DNA from: Psoroptes ovis
Taxonomy: Eukaryota; Arthropoda; Arachnida; Sarcoptiformes; Psoroptidae
NCBI GenBank assembly: GCA_002943765.1
Contig: PQWQ01000013.1
Span: 1,364,001 to 1,428,000 of the forward strand
Direction of reading: 5' to 3'
DNA: 64,000 nucleotides
The translations under genes were made by a program, and so were the position numbers. How positions within the stretch are numbered: the stretch's first letter is position 1; each line of letters begins with the position of its first letter. Shown here piece by piece: positions 1 through 14,067 of the stretch. The notes below the pieces were generated by a model that saw nothing but the letters and a program-made list of their open reading frames with translations, ran no database searches and had not been told where the DNA came from.

Positions 1-2997
1 ATAAATTTATATCTTAAGTTCATCATGGAAATTTTTCATTATTTATTGTAATTTTGCACTGCACTGAATCCCTACTTTTTCATATTATAAGCTCATTGTA
101 CTATGTAGGAGGATACTATTGTCAAGCGTTAATTGAAAATTAAACCAATTAAAGTAAATTGCTTACCTACTTCATGATGATGACAATGATAGTATCATTT
201 TTAGCGAAAATAGTTTCGAAATTTCCAGAATAAGCGAAAAAATTCTAAGAAATTCTTTCTAAAGTAATTACTTTTTCAAAATGCATTTTCATCAGAAAAA
301 ATAGAAATTCAAATGCAAACAAACAAATATCATCGATGGAAATTGAATTAGATTTTTAAAAACAATTGCAATTGAGTTTGATATTTTTTGTTTTTCGCAG
401 AAATATTAATAATAAAAATCACACATGAATTCTGGTGAGTGGACGAGTCCATCAAATGAATTGGATGAAATTGAATTGATTAAATGTATATAAATGTGAA
501 TTGAATGAAAACAAAATGAAAAATTTGGTTTCAAATTTGAATTTCGGAGAAAAAATGAAGTATTTACACACTTACAAGGAGGCCAATTAATTCAATATTT
601 GTTCATTTTTTTTCATTCACATTGAATTATCAATATTCAATTTCATCGTACAATAATTTCGACAATGTAAATAATATCAAAAATGTTCATAATGATAATA
701 ATATAATTATAATGATGAAGGAGAATTGATTCAAAAGGAGAATAGAATTGAATTGAAATAAGATAATAATTGATATTGAATTGGAAAATTTGAATATCAA
801 ATTTACTTTATTTCAATGGTCATTTCAGTTACTTTTTCCGTACATATTCTTCACGATTCTTCTAAATAATGGAATCAAATAATGAAAATGAATCTTTTAT
901 TTTCATCTCATTCAATTCATTCAGAAAAAAAATTCAAATCAATTCTTTTGAATAAATGATTCCTTCATCTTATTCATTATTATTGAATCCAATCATTTCC
1001 ATTATTGTGCCGATTTTTTTCCATTGATGCAATTATTTTCGTTATTGTTTGATGTCTTTGTCGATGGTCGATGGCTGCTGGTTAGTTGGAAGTAGTCGTA
1101 TGATCAAAACGTGATGATTTGTAGAAATAATTTCTTTCAATTTTCGATATTTCGATAATCGTCGATATATTGCATATGTATTTGAATAAGAATTCGTAAG
1201 AATGAATGAAAAAAATTATTATTATTATTAGTTTTATTATTTCGTTGATCAAAAATGAAATATATTATTGATTTCACATTTTTCAAATGTCGACATCATT
1301 ATAATCAGTACAAATAAATTTTATCAATTGTATTCATTGAATTTTTAGTAGAATTTTCACTATTATTACGCGAAGCAAAAACACTATTATTGCTGTTGAT
1401 TCTGTTAAAATTTTAAATTCTGTTTTTTTTCGATTCAGCAGTGTTGCATAGCCGAACATTATGTTGATAATAATAATGTGTCCACCTTTATCATGAATTT
1501 TTTCTTTTTACTTGAATTTGGTATCATCAAAAAAATATATAATGTCGCTTTTATTATCTTTATTATTATTATTATGACTATTTATTTGTCGTCATTGTTG
1601 ACGTTATTGGATATTGCCATTATTATTATGTTACTGCCGTTTCGGCGTTGTAGCAACATCATCTCATTTTATTTCATTTTACAGATAAAATACTGCTACG
1701 ATTTGTTTGTTTGGCTTCGGATTCAGATGAAATTCTGATAACAGAATAAAGCAATAAAAGCATGGAAGAAGAAATGGAAAGGAAGAAGAGGAAAAAAATT
1801 CTGCAATTTTCATATTCAAACATTTGACGCATGCTTTGTACCGTTGAATTATTATTTCATTCATTATTAATTTATTACATTGGATTGAATTGTATTTTTC
1901 CATTTTCGTTACTTTTTCATAACACAATCATGTAAAATTAGATAATTTTGAATTCAAATAATTTTATTATAAAGTATTTTGCTATTTTTCTGTTTGAATT
2001 TTTGTTTCATTAAAAAAAATTCAATGTGTTCAATTTCAAAAGGGTCAAAGCGATGAAGAATTGTTTCAATTCTCTAAATTGTCTCTGAATTGTTCGATGA
2101 ATTCTTTTGGATTCGTGCGTGATGATTGTTATCATTTGATAATTATAATCAAACAAATGAAGGAAAAAAAGAAAACATACATGACATACAACAAATTGTT
2201 CATTGTATTCATTGTTTCATTTCTCAATTCACCAGAATTATGATTATGTAATTATGTTGAATGGGTGAGAATATGTGTGCGTTTGTGTATAACTAAAATT
2301 ACTAAAATGACAATCAATTATCATTATTCAAAGACATAATTGTATTAAAGGAAAATTAATTTTATTTTCATTACACAAACATAGACACAGAGAAATGAAG
2401 AAAGAAAAGAAATATTGATTTTATCTGACTTTTAAATGATGAAAATTTATGATGATCAAACTCCAATAACATTCAATACATTTGTCAAAAATCAAAAATA
2501 TTTGTTTAATATTTGTCCTGTTGTAATGATGTTGCAATATTTGTTTTGGAAGAAATATTCGACAAAGTTCAAGAATAAGACTAAGACAAGCCAAAGCAAT
2601 ACAATATTTATAAATTTTTAATAATCAAAGAAAAATAATGATAATGATGTTTCAATGTTTTGATGTTTCGATTTTTTTTAATTTCCAAGAATTTCCAATA
2701 ACAAAAAATAAGAAAAAATACGGAAGAAAAACTAAAACAAAATAAAATAAAGAAAAATATTTTCAATGTTTTATTTTTTTGTTCCAAACATAGAATAACA
2801 TGTTTGAACATATCTTCTGCTTTTTAATACTAACGCTACTTTCATCTGCTTATCTCAATGGTTTTTTCTCTTCCAATATTTATTTCTCAATCAATAAAAT
2901 TCACATAAAAATTTTTATTGTTGAAAATATTCGTTTGTATTTTGGTGTGTATGTTCATCCAAAATTCCATACGATAAAATAATGATAAGATTTCTAC
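1..2997. other. AT-rich non-coding stretch
   Basis: I see no coding region here. The open frames are short, composed of F/I/L/Y/K/N codons as expected from AT-rich DNA, and lack splice-consistent neighbours. One small splice-bounded segment (401-434) with a good acceptor and a good donor is discussed as a finding but is not called. Confidence 0.6.
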
Positions 2998-3000
2998 AAT

Positions 3001-4338
3001 AGGGCTATTATGAAGTTGCCTTCAAAATGGCCACAAATCATCGAACAGATCGGTGCTTGTTTGATCAAAATCGGACAATCCTAAGTATGTTAAATCAAGT
3101 CTTGAAGTTCGTATAAAAATGATGGATTACTTTTTCATCAACCTAATAAATTGCATTGACTTTTGGGAAATTTTTTATTGGTTCAAATAGGAAATGAGAA
3201 TAGGAAAAATAAAAAGACAAATAAAAGCCTGGGCCCCTATTTGTGAAAATCCCCAGGAGTCGATTTTCACAATAGTTCCTAGATTCGAATTTTTCACCAT
3301 CAAAGAAATTTTGCAATCAGAGTAAAACATGATAAAAGCTTAGTGACAAGTCCGGACTGTATTGTGGATACATCAGAACCTCCGAATCAGGCCCCCTTAA
3401 TTTCCGGCGAGTCATCAAAAATGCATGTTAGATAGCGATGTCTTGATGAAATGCATCACCTTTCTTGATGGCCGTTTCTGGCCGATCGCTATCTTCAAAC
3501 GGTCCAGTTATTGATAGTAGAGATCAGAATTGAGCATTTGGACCATATGGGAGCAATTCATATTGAATAATGTCCTTCTAGTCCCACAAAATGCATAGCA
3601 GAACCTTAAAAACCGTTAGTCAAGGTTTGACCATCGTTTAAGGTGCTTAACCACTCTTTGACCTCGATCGTTTTCGCACAGGATTATCGTGTGTGATCCA
3701 TTTTTGATATCCAGTAACCATCCGTTTGAGAAATGGGTCCATTTCTTACCGTTTGGCCAAGGCTTCACTTATGGAAATTCGATCAATCATGTTTTTTCAG
3801 CTAAACGGTGTGGCACTCAAACATAGAGCTTTTTTAGGATTAAGCTTTGTGAAAATGATTCGAGCTGTTTTATGGTCAATCTTTAGTTCTTGGGCCATGT
3901 CATGACTGATAACATACCGGTCTACCTCGATAGGTTCCACGATTCTATCGACATTTTCAACGGTCGATGGGCCTGACCTTTGACATGGAAAATTTCTGAA
4001 CAGAATCGAAGAAACCAAAATAGCGCATAATGGGCTGATACAGTATCTGACCCATAAACATCATCCACAATTTCAGCCGCGTAGCTTGCGTTTACGGCTT
4101 TGTCCAAGAAAAAATGGAAAATGTACCCAATTTTTTCTTTGATTACTTTCATCTTTGACCCGCTGTATCTCACGACCCATTGAGCCTAGCAAAAAACAAC
4201 AAACGAATTTATGTACAGCAAGATATCACCTTTCCAACGAGTCTAATTTCAAAATTGTCAGATGAATACTTTTTGAGATATTCATCATCAAAGCCATCTA
4301 ATGAACAAATAATGGATTACTTTTTCATCAACCTAATA
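3001..4338 (-). mobile_element. Degenerate mariner (Tc1/mariner) transposon with inverted 3' end
   Basis: The minus strand from about 4173 to 3217 reads as a decayed mariner transposase: an N-terminal helix-turn-helix region (SGSKMKVIKEKIGYIFHF at about 4160), then after a frameshift an AQELKIDHKT motif (about 3880), then ITHDN, ELLPYG, a FHQD motif (about 3450), YSPDL (about 3345) and FTNRGPGFYL ending near 3217. The next residues of the family, beginning IMKLPSKWPQIIEQ, are instead on the plus strand from 3001. A terminal repeat of the mariner TTAGGTTG type lies at 4313-4336 next to TA. The same sequence recurs in the same orientation at 3123-3146, also next to TA. Several stops and frameshifts break the frame. 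Of the DD34D catalytic triad, the first position reads TGYQKW instead of TGDEKW and the third reads LSFYH instead of PSDYH. It cannot encode an active transposase. Confidence 0.88.
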
Positions 4339-5236
4339 TATGTATGGTTTTACTGGAATAATAAAAAAAAGAATTAATTCAATTCTAGAAAAAAAGAATT
4401 ACAATAATAATCATTCCACAATGAACTAATGATTAAATTATGATGATTTTTCAGAAAGCCAAAAAGGGATCGAAAGCGGAGAAAAAATTCAAAATCAAAT
4501 CACATTAATGAACCAACCAAAAAAATAATGAAATTTGAAAATTTTTCAATGCACATTTTTTTTATGCATAAATTTTCATTTCATTTTTTATATTTTTTCA
4601 GTAAAAAAAAATTATGATTATTTGATTGCATAATGTACGCATATGTATGCACTTAACAAGCCCTAGAATTGTATTTTTTTTCCTTTTTTTAATGGCAAAG
4701 ATCAGAGATATTTTTTTGATTTTCTGATTCCCTAGATCATGTGGAAAGCTGAGACGAAAAAAAAATTCTGGGGACTACACACAGGGATGAAAATGGGAAA
4801 TTGGAAAATGAATTCATTCTTGATTGAGAATGTGGAAAAAAAATTTATCATATCAAATTCAATCGAGATAGCGAGAGAACCAAGCGAAAAAAAAGATAAA
4901 ATAAAATGAATTTTCAATTGAAATTATTTTTTCATCATTTTGAAACGAAATTTCAACATGAATTTTCTATTTTTCTCAGGAAAAATTTCAAATTAAATTC
5001 AAAATTCATTACTGTTGTTGTCAACAGTGTTTGTTTTTTATTATTTCATTATCTGCAAATGCATTCATTCTGCTCTAAATGAGAAAACTAATGAAATTTT
5101 AATAAGAATAATAATGTTGATAAAATGCCACCAACAACCGATAAAAATCCTGCTTTCATACTCTCATACCAAGTTTTTTAAGGATTTTTTTATTGGAAAA
5201 TTAAATTAATTTAACTTGTTTTTCATTATCATTATT

Positions 5237-5301
5237 GTTAATTTTATTATTATTATTATTTCTTCAAAAAAAAAAAAAAAAAAATAATAATAATAATAAT
5301 C
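5237..5301. repeat. Palindromic ATT / poly-A / AAT microsatellite
   Basis: An ATT trinucleotide run is followed by an uninterrupted poly-A tract of about 20 nt and then an AAT run. The two trinucleotide arms are reverse complements, so the tract could fold into an AT hairpin. Confidence 0.8.
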
Positions 5302-8300
5302 AAAATTTAATAATGAAAATAACATTGACAAAGTTTTTTTCCTATTCCTATTTTTATTTCGCAACACTGTGATTTATTCATTCAATTTCTTAATTTATTT
5401 AGCACTCAAAAAAATACTTTATTCTTTGGAATTTATGCTTTGGAAAACGAAAACGAAAAAAAAGTCTTTAAAAAATCTTGAAAAGATTTATTCTTCGGAA
5501 AGTTTGGAATGAAAATAGCAACACACACACACAGCACATACATGAAGTTGTAAATGTAATTATCATTTTTCTTTTTTTTTCAACCTAGTAACACTTGACT
5601 TTACGGGTGATTTTGCGAAAAATGCATGTTTGAAAATGCATCTTATTATATTATCATCGAAAACACAGGCACACATACACACTTACCATACGCATAATCA
5701 AGAAAAATTAACGAATAAATGAATAAACATTTTACGGTAATTGAAAAATGTAGTTTTTGTTTGTTTTGATTACTTAAATTTTCCTCATATATCTTTATGT
5801 GTATGGATAAAGGTACTTTTATCGAGAAAATCATGTTTAATAGTCCTGAAAAAAAAACGTTGAATTTCTACGAAATTAATTTTCATTAATTATTATTACA
5901 GTTTTTGATTACCAAATACATTTTTTCTTCATTATTTTTCGCTTTAAATCATTATTCGATAAAACAAGGGGTATTTTATTTTTTAAATAATTTTGTATCC
6001 ACAGGACTTATGTGAAGGAATCAGAAATGAATGATAATTCAAAAGATTAAAAGAAACACGCAGAATGTATTACAAACGGCTTCGAACAAAAATTACTGCC
6101 AAAAAATTATTCCAATTTTTCAAGACCCAAAACACATGTTAAATCGATAAATAATTGCTAATTATGTGATAATAATAGATAATAATGACATTATGGACTG
6201 AGGAGTCACATGAAGCATTCTTCAGTGCATTCTTTTAACTACGATCGAGCAAGACCAAAATTTTCCATGTTAACCAAAAATGAAATGCAAGAATATTTTT
6301 GAAAAGAATCATTTTTCACCATTCTCATTTAGAGTGATGTTTCAATCATTTTTTTTATTCTGGTCTACGAATATTATGATTTAATGTGAATAAATAATAA
6401 TAATTGTTTGTTCAAAGTAGTTTTCCAGAGAATGATTTTTTTTTCAAGGATAAATGAGATAATTTTTTCTGAAACTTTTTGGGAATAAATTTTAACAAAT
6501 TTTAAGACTGATTCATTCAAGGAAACATAGAAAAATTCTTAAAATTTTGAATAAAATGAATTCAATTTCAAATTCCCCATTTTTTAGCTTCCAGTATTCT
6601 TACATAAATCATGATACATAATTTTCAAGTGCTAAATGAATGATGATTAGGAAGATGCTGGTGATGGTGGTTGTGGTGGATTTTCATCATTGAAAATAAT
6701 AGTAAAAAAATAATCATAATAATATAAAGCAAATAAAGAAGGCAAAAGCAATAATTGTGATAAATAAAATAAAATGAAATACAAAAAAATGACAAAGATA
6801 GATCGTATTTCTTCTGAATCATTAATTTTCATACATTTTTAAACACACACACACATAAACAGTGAAGAAAAAGAAGAATTGAAAATATCGAAAAAATCTT
6901 AGATAATTTTTTCCATTCTCTTTCTCTTCATTTTGAAGTATCAAAATAATATTTTTGAAAAAAATATGATAATTAATGATCATAATTATTTGTATGAATG
7001 AATGAACAAGTAAACGAATTATCACAAATGTTTTCACATTTTTGAAACATTTTTCTTTTTTGAAAAAATTTCCATCAATTAATACGATTGAAATTGATGA
7101 AATAAATAAATTAAAACTCTTGAAATCATTTTTCTCTTAAATTCTCTTTACTAATCATACGAAATGATATGACCACCAATCGTTGTGGTATTGGTCGGCT
7201 AATTTCGCTCACCACTATCGGGATTCTTGTAGAATTTTGTGAAAAAATCATCGAAAATTATGAAACATGAAAAAATCTCAGTATAATCAATCTTAAATGT
7301 TGATTTTGGCCACAATTAAATGAACAAATCATCTAAAATGTTGATTTCGATAATTTTTCAATTTTTTGATAAAAAAAGTTCTCCATTTTAAAGACTCTGA
7401 TTGTTTGATTGTTTGAATTCATTAATTTTCATTAAATTTTTGAAAGTGTTATTATGATGGAAAAAATTCAAAATTCACCATTTTATTCTTGGTGAAACAC
7501 CAATTCACCAATTTCAAGATTTCCTCATGAATTACTTTCCTGAGGAAAATTAGTTCAAAGGAATGAATCATGCAAAATGCATGGATTCTTGTAACACCAT
7601 TCATTTGCACATTCATGTATCAAAAATCCAAGAAGATATAAGTAATGATTATTGTTAGCGATTGAATAAAGGAGAAAAAAATACATTACGAATTTTAAAA
7701 TTGAAAATTCATCATCACCATGATGAATGAAAAAAAATTTAAATTTACATTTATTTTATGATTATCATTTTATTGAATTCTTTGCTTGCTCGCTTGAATT
7801 TTTCCATGACAATGAGAATTAATATCAATACCATATTTTTATGTTCATTTTTCTTTGTTTGTATGTTCGGCCTATTGTGCATTTTAATCTGAAATTTTTC
7901 CTTTATTATTCATTTAACATTCAAAATTATAATAATAAGAATAATAATATTTTCGCATCATTTCATTTGAAATAATATTTTTTTCAAAAAATATTATTTC
8001 GCTTCAAAAAAGAAAATGGCAAATATTACCATTCGTTTTATTTAATTTTTTTCTTTATTCAAAGCTATGAAATGAAATGTTAAAAAATTTTTAAATTTAA
8101 AATTTACAAAAACCAACAGCAGTTGAATTGTGAATGGCCTAAATTTTCATTTTTTTTCATATTTTTTTCATTCAAATATTATTTTTTAATATTTTAATAT
8201 TTCTTGGTCTTTCTATATCAAATCCCCTGCATTTCATTTTTTTCTCCATTCTCCTTGAAATACTCATTAAAATAATGATGATGATTAGTCCCATGAATAG

Positions 8301-9782
8301 CAATGTGTGTAGGTCGGTGTGTATGGGTGCATTTGTGTGTATGAATAAAAATTTCAAAAAAATTCTTTTCCTTTCCTGAAATTTTCGCAGAATGTGTTTG
8401 AATAGAAGGGAAAGAAAAAACAATGGAAATTTATGTAAATGAAGTATATAAAAGAAATAAAAACTCAACACAGGCATAGATTCTATTTTACACATTATCA
8501 TTTTTATTATTATTATTATTTTGATTAAAATAATTTTAAAAATGGCAAATTTTGTGGTTGAATGAATGAATGAAAGAATTAAAATTTAAAATTAAATTTT
8601 TTTTAAATACATTTTCATCAAAATTATCATTACTATTATTATTATTACTATCATTGCTTCAAGAATATTCATTCATTATGATAGAGATTATTAAATTTTC
8701 AACGATTTTTTTTCACGGATTTTGCTCTAAAAACATATTCCAGCAAATTCAATGATGCAAAGGAAGAAGAACGGAATTATTTCACCATTTTTCAAAAAAC
8801 ACTTTTCAAACAAATATTGATATTTTTTTCCTTACTATTCTTTAGTTCGAGAAGAGATTTTTGGTGAAAAAAAAATGAAATATTCATAAGCTCAAAAATC
8901 AATCAAATTTGATTTTTTTGGGGAGAGTGGAAATAAAAGATTCATGCGATATGCAATGTATTTGGCATGAATACCAAATTGTACATGTTTGAAGAACGAA
9001 AAACCGAGAAAAACTAAACAGATTCGTGCATCTTGTATCGAATACTTGTTTATTCATACAAAAAAAAATTCTTATCAAATAACAATTATTATTATCAAAT
9101 ACATATTATTGCTCGTGAACTGAAAAATAGTTTCAAGATATAATTTCTTTCTATATTTAAATTTAATTTGCCATAGGGTTCGTTTTTTTTTGCATTTCAT
9201 TTTTATTTTCTTGGTTCAGTGAATGAACATCATAAAAACATTCAAAAAAATTCAAAATAGTGATAATAATAAATGTGTATAATGCACATCTTTTTATTAT
9301 TATTATTTTTTATCATTTTATTATCATCATGTAATTTATATTTGTAATATTATTTGAAATATGTAAACCAACAAACGATATGAGCCATGAGATTCATGAA
9401 ATGAAATGAATAAATAAATAAACATTTAAAGAGATCTGAAAAAATGAAAATCATCACCGCTGGTCACATTATGTGAAAATATTATTATTGTTTGGTTCTT
9501 CATAATTTGATATTTTTTTTTACCATAATGGTAGTTTTCGTTATTCGTTACAAACTTTGGGAAATTTTTATTTCATTTTATTCATGTCTTGGGAATGCTA
9601 TGTATATTTATGTATTCATGGCCAAGAATATTTATCATTTCCATCATATTCAAGAGAGTGCATTGAATTTTATCTTTTCTTTTCGAATATTAAGAGTAAA
9701 TAAATAAAATATTTTTTTCTTGCAACAAAGAAAATCTTTTGAAATGATAAAATTTGAATTGATATATGGTTTGCGTGTTATG

Positions 9783-9798
9783 TGTGTGTGTGTGTATA
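9783..9798. repeat. TG dinucleotide microsatellite
   Basis: A short perfect TG run within AT-rich DNA. A short GATA-type run follows at about 9880-9892. Confidence 0.75.
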
Positions 9799-12700
9799 GG
9801 GGCGCATCTTTACACATCTTTTATCTATTATCTTTGGATAATGCAAAAATATGTATTTGCTTCCAAAGATTGAAACAGATAGATAGATAGAAGAACAACA
9901 ACATGCATCAATTATTATTATCTTTGATTTGTTATTATTATAAAATTATTTGTTGTTTTCGTTGTAGTTATGAATATGTAATTTTTCATGCTAAGAACTC
10001 GAAACAAAAAAAAAAAAAAAAAAAATTCAAAACGAAATTCATCATCATTCATTTTCTTCGTCGTAAATTCATAAATAATAATGGAAATTTTATTTTATTT
10101 TGGAAAATTTTCATTTCATTTCATTTACTACACTGAAAAATATTAAAAGAACAGAAATTCTTGACTCTGTATGTAATTTTCGAAAATAAATTATAATAAT
10201 GCTCTTATTTGATCTATTTTTTGTTGAGTATTTCAATTCATTTTTTTACTCATTTCTGGTTTTCTCCAGAATTTTGATGTTTTTCATCATCCACAACCAA
10301 ACACCACGGTACGTTGATTCGTTTGTTTGTAAGTCAAGGAAAAAATAATTTTTTTTCATCATCTTTTCAAGTTTTAGTTGTGCTATGAATGCGAATCATT
10401 ATCCAATAGACAAACAAACAAACAAAAAAAAAAAAAAACAAATAGACATGAATGAATGGACAGAAAACATTATTTTATTATGTGAAATTTTACTTTGAAT
10501 GAAATGAAAAGATGAAAAGAAAAAATGTCATTTTGAAAAAAAAACATGGACAAAATTGTGTGTGAAATTTCTTGGAAAAAAATGTTGTCCTGAAAACTAT
10601 AGACTTTTGAAAGATGGTGAAAAGAAAATGAGCGAATAATGAAAGAAATTACAGAGAAATTCAAGAAGACAAATTTAAATATTTGATTGTTATAAATTCC
10701 GATGATGAATCGTAAATCACTGTGTAAAATGATAGAAATTGCAATTATATTCTTTGAAAAATGAAATAAAATAAATAACAAATGTCGTTTACACCAAAAA
10801 AACAAATAATAAAAATTATGATAATATTGATAATAAATTAATTTCCATATCAAATATCAAAAAAACAATAATGATATGAACGAAATAATTTGGCATTATA
10901 CCTGATTGGCATTTTTTATGCTTTAATTATTGTCATAATCATTTATTTTTTTCCTCAAAGGTAAATAAAAGGCTAATGTGTAACGTTAAAAACTATGATT
11001 ACAATGAGCCATATGATATCAATATTATGCAATCTGATCATATCATATATCACCGATGCAGCAATTTAATTTATTCGGCGTTCACTGAAACATGTTTAAT
11101 TACATACATTATACATTCACACATTTTTTTATTGGAAAAAAAGAAGTGAAAATCAGAGAAAAAATTCTGATCAAATGTCATTCTGGAATTTCATTTCGTT
11201 CCATTTTTTTTCAAATATTTTCCGATTCATATATCTTTTTCCAAGGAAACAAGGTTCATATTATTTTATTTTTTTACATTCAATTCAAAATGCACAGAAT
11301 ATGGAGACAATTATTTCCATTTCAGTATGTATGAATGAAATAATAATCATTCATTCATGGTCGATGATGTAGTCATGTTGACTGCAGATGATGCTTTCAA
11401 ACAAACAAAAGAAAATTTCAAAACATTCAGCAATAATTCAGAAATATCAGAGTATTCAAAGCTTGTCATCAAGTTTTACGATGAGTGGATCAATCTTTGA
11501 ACTATTACATACATGAAAACAAATGAATTGCAGTGAATTTAGATGAAATTAAGAAAAATGTTGAAAAAAAAATTTCTGCATCATGTAAATACATAAAATG
11601 AAATATGTTTGCTCTCACATTAGAAAGAGAAAATCGCCACAAAATATATCAATGTTACTTTATGAAGAAAAGTAATGGAATAAAATGAAGCAAATAACAT
11701 TAATGGAACATTATCAATCATTTTATTTTTCTTTTATTTTTTCGTTTCTTAGCAAAAATATTTGATATTACAACAAAAAACAACAACAACAAAAAAATGA
11801 AGATTTTCCCACATAATAATGTGAAGTTTATACACGCACACTGACATATTACACACTAAATGTAAAAATTTTCAATACAATCAATGTATTATGTAATATA
11901 TGACAATAAAAGTAATCATGTAAACAACATATGATAAAAATTATGCTTCGATAATTGTGGAAAAATGTGATTTTTCCATCCTATTTATCTTTGAACATCA
12001 TTCTCTATTTTGCCATGGAATTATTTCATTTGAAAAATGTATCCATATTCATTTGAATCAAAACTATTATTAAACTCGATCACAGTGTTGTGATGTTTAG
12101 AACGGAAGAATGAATTCTTTAATTTTGGACAATTATAATAATGCCCATACAAAACAAGTGATCTATCGATCGATCATTCAATCAAACAATCAGTCTTTGA
12201 TTCATAATCACTACCTGTGTTTTATTCAATCTATTGGAATTTTTCAAGTTTTAAAGAAAAAAATACAAATCAAATTTGATCTAATTTCACAAAATCCCTG
12301 ACAAAAATGACAAAGAAGAAAAATTTGAAAGGAATTTGTGTCAAACGTTAAAATTTCTAGGAAAAAATCAAAATCAAGAGTGAAATCTCTCGAGATTATT
12401 ATCATTATTATTTGGTTTCATATTTAAATTCAATGCTATTCAAATGCAAACAGAATGAGAATCAAACTGATAAAAAAAAAGGAAATTATCATTTTGAATG
12501 TTTTTCTCTTTTTTTTCCATTTATTTCGGAATTTTCAATCGTTCCATAATCGAAAAATATATATCAATATTTTGATAGTTTCATATGAAATTGGTGAACA
12601 AAATGAAAAAAATGATAATTTCCGTATATGAAATAAATCACTTCGAATATGAAAAATTCAATATTTGCACTTGTCATTTTGTGATTTGAAATCTCTATCC

Positions 12701-13759
12701 TAATTTCATATGCAAATTGAGATAGCTAAATTGATGATAAAACAATCAAAACAGTATCATCCAATTCATACATATAAATGATTCAAGCGATAAAGTTATC
12801 AAATATTTGAAATTTGATTCAATTCTCATTGCTAATTTTAATAATAAATAAATGATAATAAAGCTTCATGTAAAAAAAAAATATAGAAAGATAAATTCTG
12901 ACATGTTTATCAAAGGAATATTAATGCCATTTAATATGAATCGATTAAATATATTTTGTGATTTCATTCGTAATAATGAGAATAGTCAGAATTCATAATT
13001 TAGTCAATAGAGAATTGTGTCATTGTTTCAGGCGGATAATGTTGCACAATCATTTGAATTTTTCGATTTAAGAATATGAAAATTTGTCAACCAATTGACA
13101 GAATAATACAAATAATAACAAAAATAATAATATTGAAGATAAAATATCGGAAACAAAAATTGACAGACAATATTTGACAATTACTATGGAGATGTTGGCG
13201 TATATTTTTTTAGTTTTCGAAATGAATATTCGATTTTTGTTTTTGATTTATTTTTTTTCATCACTTTTTCGCTGTTTTGAATCAAAATTTGTAACATTGT
13301 TATAAAAATGGAAAAAATATTGTATTTGCATCAATTCATATATCATTTGAAAGTTTTTTTTCTCGCAAATTTTCAAGATTCTTTTTTTTCTAAGAAAAAT
13401 AATTTTCACTATCTTTCCACCCCTGACTCCATCGCCATCGTCCCCAACGTCTGATCTGAATGAGTGAACAATCGATCGATCAATTGTTTTAGTGTACACT
13501 ATGATCGATGGTTCAATCAAAGTCGACGAAATTTTCCAATTTTTTTCTCCCAAAATTTTATATCATTAAAATCAAGAAAATAACAATAAAAATGATATTG
13601 TTTTGTATGACACACAGACACACACACACAAAGATACAAATTGTTTCATTTATTTATTGATTTTAATTCTTTTTATTGTTTGTTATTCTAATATTCAGAC
13701 AATAAAAAAAGATTTTTTGTTTTTTTGGATATCGATTGATTAGAAATAAATTCAGTGAG

Positions 13760-14067
13760 ATGGTACAAATTGGCATCGTTTGTTTGGCATTGGTAACACA
13801 ATTCTTGTGTGCTACAAAATTAAATTGATTATCAAGTTAGTGATTTTTTTTCCAATCAAAGACTACACTCTGCCATCTATCGATGCTTCAAGTAAATTTT
13901 TGAAATTTGAAATCTGGAAAAATTTATTACATGAAATTCACAGGAAATTCAGACAATATATGATCAAAACGTTGTTCATAATCGACGCAGTTATGCGTAA
14001 GATAATTGCAAACGATAGGTTCGAAAATCCATGTGATTATATTGAAAATGATAAGAATTGTGAATAA
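13760..14067 (+). pseudogene. Possible small exon pair or gene remnant, unidentified
   Basis: An ATG at 13760 opens a 22-codon signal-peptide-like segment (MVQIGIVCLALVTQFLCA) that stops at 13826. A different frame is then open from about 13850 to 14067 and reads DYTLPSIDASSKFLKFEIWK and onward to IENDKNCE. A candidate 70-nt intron (13791-13860: GTAACA donor, pyrimidine tract, AAAG acceptor) would remove the first stop, but it does not join the two frames. The order 'signal peptide then charged helical segment, just upstream of a cysteine protease' would suit a decayed protease propeptide or a small secreted protein. I do not recognise it, and it may be chance. Confidence 0.2.

Larger units (their letters stand above)
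4339..13759. other. 9.4 kb AT-rich stretch without a gene
   Basis: I find no supportable coding exon. The longest open frames (minus 10470-10853, 127 codons; minus 8172-8501, 109 codons) are hydrophobic, low-complexity translations of AT-rich DNA. The stretch holds homopolymer runs, ATT/AAT and CA/TG microsatellites, and a slightly GC-richer patch at about 7160-7220 that I could not identify. It could be intergenic or a long intron. Confidence 0.55.

Noticed and set aside
8172..8501. 109-codon minus-strand open frame
   Set aside because: Low-complexity hydrophobic translation ending in microsatellite DNA, with no supporting feature.
10470..10853. 127-codon minus-strand open frame
   Set aside because: The composition (F, I, Y, S, H) is what random AT-rich DNA gives. 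There is no ATG context, domain or neighbour supporting it.
14010..14040. GGTTCGAAAATCC resembling a tRNA T-loop (B box)
   Set aside because: No A box, acceptor stem or cloverleaf can be built around it.
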